The notes below the pieces were generated by a model. The model made no database searches and was not told where the DNA came from. It saw only the letters and a program-made list of their open reading frames with translations. A stretch of DNA of 64,000 nt from a virus: IMG/VR virus record IMGVR_UViG_3300021963_000086, positions 1 through 64,000 of that record; one strand, given 5' to 3'. The translations under genes were made by a program, and so were the position numbers. Shown here piece by piece: positions 61,014 through 64,000 of this stretch (position 1 is its first letter; every line of letters starts with the position of its first letter).

Positions 61014-61306
61014 ACCGACAAAGTAGCCCAGAATGCTAGTTGTTGCAAGTCAGTTTCAAACTCCGGATAGACCTTATCTAGGTCTTCTTTGAAGATTTTA
61101 TTGTAACCTTTTTTGTGTTTAGAGTTTACAAGCTTCTCCATGTTCCACGTTGACGAATGATCGATGACTTTGTGTTGCAATTTCTTGCCCCGGCGCCCCC
61201 AGGCTGTGACAAAGGTACCACCCCACTTGTCGCCATTGAGTTGAATACAAACCCAGACCTTGTCGTGATTGTCTTCCCGACACCAACCAATGAAATTGTA
61301 TTCCAT
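61010..61306 (-). CDS. WGR-domain protein
   Basis: About 98 residues from MEYNFIGWCREDNHDKVWV. It has TAWGRRGKKLQHKVI near residues 34-48, the WGR signature of nucleic-acid-binding domains found in PARPs and bacterial regulators. The start at ATG 61306 is favoured over 61318 because GGAG lies at a good distance. It overlaps both neighbours by 1-4 nt. Role unknown, probably nucleic acid binding. Confidence 0.7.
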   Translation of the reverse strand: MEYNFIGWCREDNHDKVWVCIQLNGDKWGGTFVTAWGRRGKKLQHKVIDHSSTWNMEKLVNSKHKKGYNKIFKEDLDKVYPEFETDLQQLAFWATLSV

Positions 61307-61581
61307 TAGGCGCTCCAATAAGTTTCACTGGAAGGACTAGCGAACCAAGGAGTGTCGTAACGCTCTTGGAACTCTACGCCAGTCATTACATTCTTACGGG
61401 TAACATAAGTTTCAACCACGTTAAAGATGTAACCGTCCTGCTTGCGATAGGTAGGATACAGAGCTTTGATCTCACGTTCCATTGCTTCGCGATCTTTGCG
61501 ATCGTAATCGTACTTGCCAACAAGGCGCTGGCCTTCTTTAGTACGGCGATCCATCTTGTAGATTTCTAGGGTGAACATCAT
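61306..61581 (-). CDS. Small hypothetical protein, first in an early operon
   Basis: About 91 residues from MMFTLEIYKMDRRTKEGQRL at ATG 61581 with AAGGAG upstream. It has KYDYDRKDREAMEREIKALYP. Unknown. It follows the promoter at 61611-61639 and shares its leader style with the gene at 22559-22879. Confidence 0.6.
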   Translation of the reverse strand: MMFTLEIYKMDRRTKEGQRLVGKYDYDRKDREAMEREIKALYPTYRKQDGYIFNVVETYVTRKNVMTGVEFQERYDTPWFASPSSETYWSA

Positions 61582-61610
61582 AGCTCTCTCCTTTGCGTTA
61601 CAATACAAGT

Positions 61611-61639
61611 ATTATAGCAGAATTGGAATTATTGGTCAA
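61611..61639 (-). promoter_or_regulatory. Sigma70 promoter with TGGTTGACCA block and shared leader
   Basis: On the minus strand TTGACC, a 17-nt spacer and TATAAT. The leader TTGTAACGCAAAGGAG is nearly identical to the leader at 22880-22905. Confidence 0.85.
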
Positions 61640-61646
61640 CCAGTAG

Positions 61647-61673
61647 AAAAACCCTGTGGTTAGCAGGGTTTTT
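61647..61673. terminator. Rho-independent terminator after rIIB
   Basis: AAAAACCCTG-TGGTTAG-CAGGGTTTTT is a perfect 10-bp stem with T-runs on both strands. It ends the rIIB transcript just before the next promoter. Confidence 0.85.
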
Positions 61674-61696
61674 AGTGTTGTATTAATACAACAGTA

Positions 61697-62518
61697 TTAC
61701 TCTTTGTTATGAGCGTCTAGTGCGGCTTTTACAGCGGCTTCTACGGCGATCTTGATAAGCTCGGCAGTAGCATCGTCGTGAACGGCATTTACTTGCACAG
61801 GAGCAATGAATGCGGCGTCTGCTTTTTCCTTGTCGATTTCACCGACAACTTCGTAGCGGCAAGCACGACCTTTGCTATTGTCATAATCACTTGGAATGCT
61901 TACAACATCACGTGGGTTGATCTTAACAATCACCGTACGGTCACCACTGAAGTGTGCTAGATAGTCTTTGCTACAAAAGTGAAGACCAGTGGAGCAAGTA
62001 CGGTCCTTGTTGTCGTCAACTTCGTTACGAACCATTTCAACAACCTTACCGACACTATTGTCCATAGTACCAGAGTGGCAGTCTAGGTAATCTGCACGAA
62101 CCCGCTTATAAGCAAGGAAGTGGCCATCTGGAGTAATAGGCAAGCTATTCTTTTCCAAGAAGCCGTAGAGTTCTTCAACTGCTCGCTTGCTTGGGTTCTC
62201 CATTAGGTTTTCCATGAACGCAACTAGCGGCTCAATTGGAAATCCGTCTTGCAACATTGCAATCATTCGCTTGGTCAGCGAAGTGTGCAATTCTTTCTCT
62301 TTCCAATACAAGGTTTCGCCTTGAATGGAAATGTTACCTTGGCCGTAGTTGAGAACAACTTTCTTAGGCTCAATAGTATCTTTTACAGTTTCCCAATCAC
62401 CTGCTTTAATCGCATCAACTACTTTTTGGTATGTGATGTGAGTTTTGCTAATGGTATGAGGCTTGTTGTCAATTACGACAACAACGTTACTTCCTTGAAT
62501 CAAAAATGGATAGCTCAT
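61697..62518 (-). CDS. rIIB: rIIB-like protein
   Basis: The 273-residue protein contains LEKNSLPITPDGHFLAYKRV, then DYLDCHSGTMDNSVG and TCSTGLHFCSKDYL, ending with VVSIPSDYDNSKGR. This is the core of T4-type rIIB proteins (T4 rIIB 312 residues), which with rIIA act in membrane integrity and in escape from the lambda rex system. The N-terminal half is less conserved. It is transcribed with the PGDYG gene upstream. Confidence 0.8.
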   Translation of the reverse strand: MSYPFLIQGSNVVVVIDNKPHTISKTHITYQKVVDAIKAGDWETVKDTIEPKKVVLNYGQGNISIQGETLYWKEKELHTSLTKRMIAMLQDGFPIEPLVAFMENLMENPSKRAVEELYGFLEKNSLPITPDGHFLAYKRVRADYLDCHSGTMDNSVGKVVEMVRNEVDDNKDRTCSTGLHFCSKDYLAHFSGDRTVIVKINPRDVVSIPSDYDNSKGRACRYEVVGEIDKEKADAAFIAPVQVNAVHDDATAELIKIAVEAAVKAALDAHNKE

Positions 62519-62523
62519 TTTGC

Positions 62524-62958
62524 TTACTTTCCTGTGTGATAGGTTTGATGAAAAATATCTTTCTTAATTACACCGTAGTCATTTGGACCATGCTTTACGA
62601 TATAATCTTCTCCAGTGTTATATTGTAACTTCTCTCCCCAGCTTGTGTCAACCGTTCCGGAATGATCAGCTAGCTTTGCGACCTTCAAAATCTTTTTGGG
62701 TGTGCAAACACCGTTGCCCAAATCGTCTTTAAGTTCCGCAAACTTTTTTGGAGTGATTGGATACTTCTCTCCTTTTGGACCAGTCATGATGTAGAATCCT
62801 GCATCATATTTTACTGGCCCTTCAAGGGTTTCAATAGTACCCGGCTCCTTAGCAATCTCGTAATGTTCTTTGGCCGGCTTCTTATATGTTTCAAAGCCGT
62901 CATTGAACCAATCGTCGGTAAGAGTCTTACCTTCTACAATGTTAATATATTGTCTCAT
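62524..62958 (-). CDS. PGDYG-like protein with two repeats
   Basis: The 144-residue protein has two similar units: KYDAGFYIMTGPKGEKYPIT (near 50-69) and YNTGEDYIVKHGPNDYGVIK (near 112-131). These resemble the PGDYG family motif. The gene lies between rIIB and two small rIIA-side genes. The role is unknown. Confidence 0.6.
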   Translation of the reverse strand: MRQYINIVEGKTLTDDWFNDGFETYKKPAKEHYEIAKEPGTIETLEGPVKYDAGFYIMTGPKGEKYPITPKKFAELKDDLGNGVCTPKKILKVAKLADHSGTVDTSWGEKLQYNTGEDYIVKHGPNDYGVIKKDIFHQTYHTGK

Positions 62959-63256
62959 TCTTTAATCTCCATACAAATAGATCGAATTTTAGTACAGTAT
63001 TCCGCCAAATCCAGTCGCGGAAGGTTTTACGCTCTGCTAACTTCCTATTCAAGTATTTTACAAATTCAGTATAAAACTTTGTTGCAAAATCAGGATTCCT
63101 TTCTAAGTCTTTGACCGTCTTATCTCGCAAGGCGATCATTTCTTTAGTTGACAACTCGGTATAAAACCGTTCTATGTCAAATGTTGGATGAGTCATACCG
63201 CCGGATTGAATATAGGTACGATACCTTTTCAATTCAGCTTCACGACTCATTTTCAT
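62942..63256 (-). CDS. Small basic hypothetical protein
   Basis: The 104-residue protein starts MKMSREAELKRYRTYIQSGG (an alternative ATG lies at 63250) and ends with aromatic, basic segments (WRNTVLKFDLFVWRLKNE). Unknown. It overlaps the PGDYG gene by 17 nt. Confidence 0.55.
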   Translation of the reverse strand: MKMSREAELKRYRTYIQSGGMTHPTFDIERFYTELSTKEMIALRDKTVKDLERNPDFATKFYTEFVKYLNRKLAERKTFRDWIWRNTVLKFDLFVWRLKNETIY

Positions 63257-63258
63257 TC

Positions 63259-64000
63259 TTAGAAACCTTTCTTAGCATCAATTAGATTGATATACTCGGC
63301 AATGTCTTCACCTTTAACACGGTAGCTGTTCAATTTTGATAGCAAAGGATACCGAGCATTGACATTGGTAAGTTCAGCTTGATATTTAACGATCAAATCA
63401 TCTGGACTCATGCTAGTGTCTTCACCTAGGAATCGCTTGCACAATTTTGAAATAGTGTACTTGTTAGCAGAAGTCTTTGGAACGTTCTTAAACACTTCCA
63501 TAAACTTAGCATACGGACTCTTAGGATCAATCATGGCGCATACTTTTGCATTGTCAGTTAGCGTCATAATGTCATTATCATCCAATGATGACTTAACAAT
63601 ACTCATTAATGTCTTTTGCAAAGATGCTTTAAGCACCCTAGCAATATGCACTTCCAAGTTAACCCAGTTCACTTGTTGCTTAACCCATTCGAGGTCTGTT
63701 TTACGAACTCCGTAAACGGAACCTTCAAACAAGTTATCCACTGACGTAATTTCATCTAGCAGTTCCTTGCCACTACTGTAACCTTTGTCACTGATCATAT
63801 TAAAACCAGACAAAGGAACATAGTAGTAAGTGCGATTGGAATCAAATTCGTCAGCCTTGCCTGCATCACGCCACACCATTTCACGACTGCGATGATAGTT
63901 TCGGCCACCACGTTCTTCAAGACGCATAATAGTAACGTCTTTGCCTAGGCTACTTGACTTACGTTCTTTTGCCAACAACGAGCTAGCAGGAAAGATACGA
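63259..64000 (-). CDS. rIIA: rIIA-like protein, C-terminal part
   Basis: The frame stays open to the window edge (codons before 63978 read R-I-F-P-A-S-S), so only the C-terminal 246 or so residues are visible. They include YYYVPLSGFNMISDKGYSS near the start of the visible part, as in marine phage rIIA-like proteins. The ATPase domain of rIIA, if present, lies outside. In T4 the rIIA gene precedes rIIB, which matches the order here, with two small genes in between. The assignment is from context and partial motif recall. Confidence 0.6.
   Translation of the reverse strand, partial: RIFPASSLLAKERKSSSLGKDVTIMRLEERGGRNYHRSREMVWRDAGKADEFDSNRTYYYVPLSGFNMISDKGYSSGKELLDEITSVDNLFEGSVYGVRKTDLEWVKQQVNWVNLEVHIARVLKASLQKTLMSIVKSSLDDNDIMTLTDNAKVCAMIDPKSPYAKFMEVFKNVPKTSANKYTISKLCKRFLGEDTSMSPDDLIVKYQAELTNVNARYPLLSKLNSYRVKGEDIAEYINLIDAKKGF

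Noticed and set aside
1-64000. Prophage with integrase and attachment sites
   Set aside because: No integrase, excisionase or flanking direct repeats were recognised; the gene content is that of a lytic T4-like phage.

Overview
This window is part of the genome of a T4-like contractile-tailed phage (Caudoviricetes, T4 superfamily, of the marine/freshwater type related to cyanophages and pelagiphages). Evidence: baseplate genes for gp26, gp48/54-like, gp53, gp5, gp25 and gp6; the recombination pair gp46/gp47; the late sigma factor gp55; a gp30-type ATP-dependent DNA ligase; ThyX; and rIIA/rIIB-like proteins. Genes are packed with 4-20 nt overlaps, the DNA is visibly AT-rich, and T4-type late promoters (NNTAAATA) sit before structural genes. 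No rRNA, tRNA, integrase or CRISPR array was recognised. The host is not identifiable, but consensus sigma70 promoters (TTGACA/C-17-TATAAT) and AGGAG ribosome binding sites fit a proteobacterium-like host.

Layout. (1) 1-1200: divergent late promoters, a partial leftward gene, and a gp26-family gene with a canonical -1 slippery heptamer just before its stop. (2) 1192-1696: a gene-poor stretch with hairpins. (3) 1697-12708, minus strand: one overlapping gene train, apparently read from a strong promoter at gp55, that runs gp55, a small membrane protein, gp47, gp46, two GNAT acetyltransferases, a PhyH-type oxygenase, a DUF3750-like protein, a PP-loop ATPase, a flavin-dependent tryptophan-type halogenase, an asparagine-synthetase-like PP-loop protein, an unknown protein and a GIY-YIG nuclease. 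(4) 12807-18605, plus strand: nucleotidyltransferase, tail-tube protein, gp53, a large hub-like protein and gp5 with a C-terminal lysozyme domain. (5) 18606-26163, mostly minus: small conserved phage genes, a 2OG-oxygenase-like protein, a GNAT, DNA ligase, two HNH proteins and a possible PD-(D/E)XK nuclease. (6) 26230-41841, plus: gp25, gp6, a 3009-residue baseplate/tail protein, tail-fibre-like proteins and a (YGG)7 protein. (7) 41927-47829, plus: an island of glycosyltransferase-like and methyltransferase-like proteins. (8) 47822-53994, minus: a second PP-loop cassette (three PP-loop proteins, an unknown partner related to the one in region 3, a membrane fatty-acid desaturase, GNATs) ending at ThyX. 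(9) 53978-64000, minus: small phage proteins, a VWA/MoxR pair, a secreted glycine-zipper protein, GGCT-like, nucleotidyltransferase-like and deaminase-like proteins, a WGR protein, and the rIIB and rIIA-like genes.

The most unusual content is the pair of cassettes in regions 3 and 8. Together they encode five PP-loop ATPases of two subfamilies, two related unknown partners, a halogenase, an oxygenase, a desaturase and several acyltransferases. This resembles a phage-borne pathway for making or modifying a small molecule, peptide or lipid. The product is unknown and the pathway is an inference from gene content. The second notable feature is the probable programmed -1 frameshift in the gp26-family gene. 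The third is a set of nearly identical early promoters whose -35 box is often embedded in TGGTTGACCA, two of them with a shared leader sequence.
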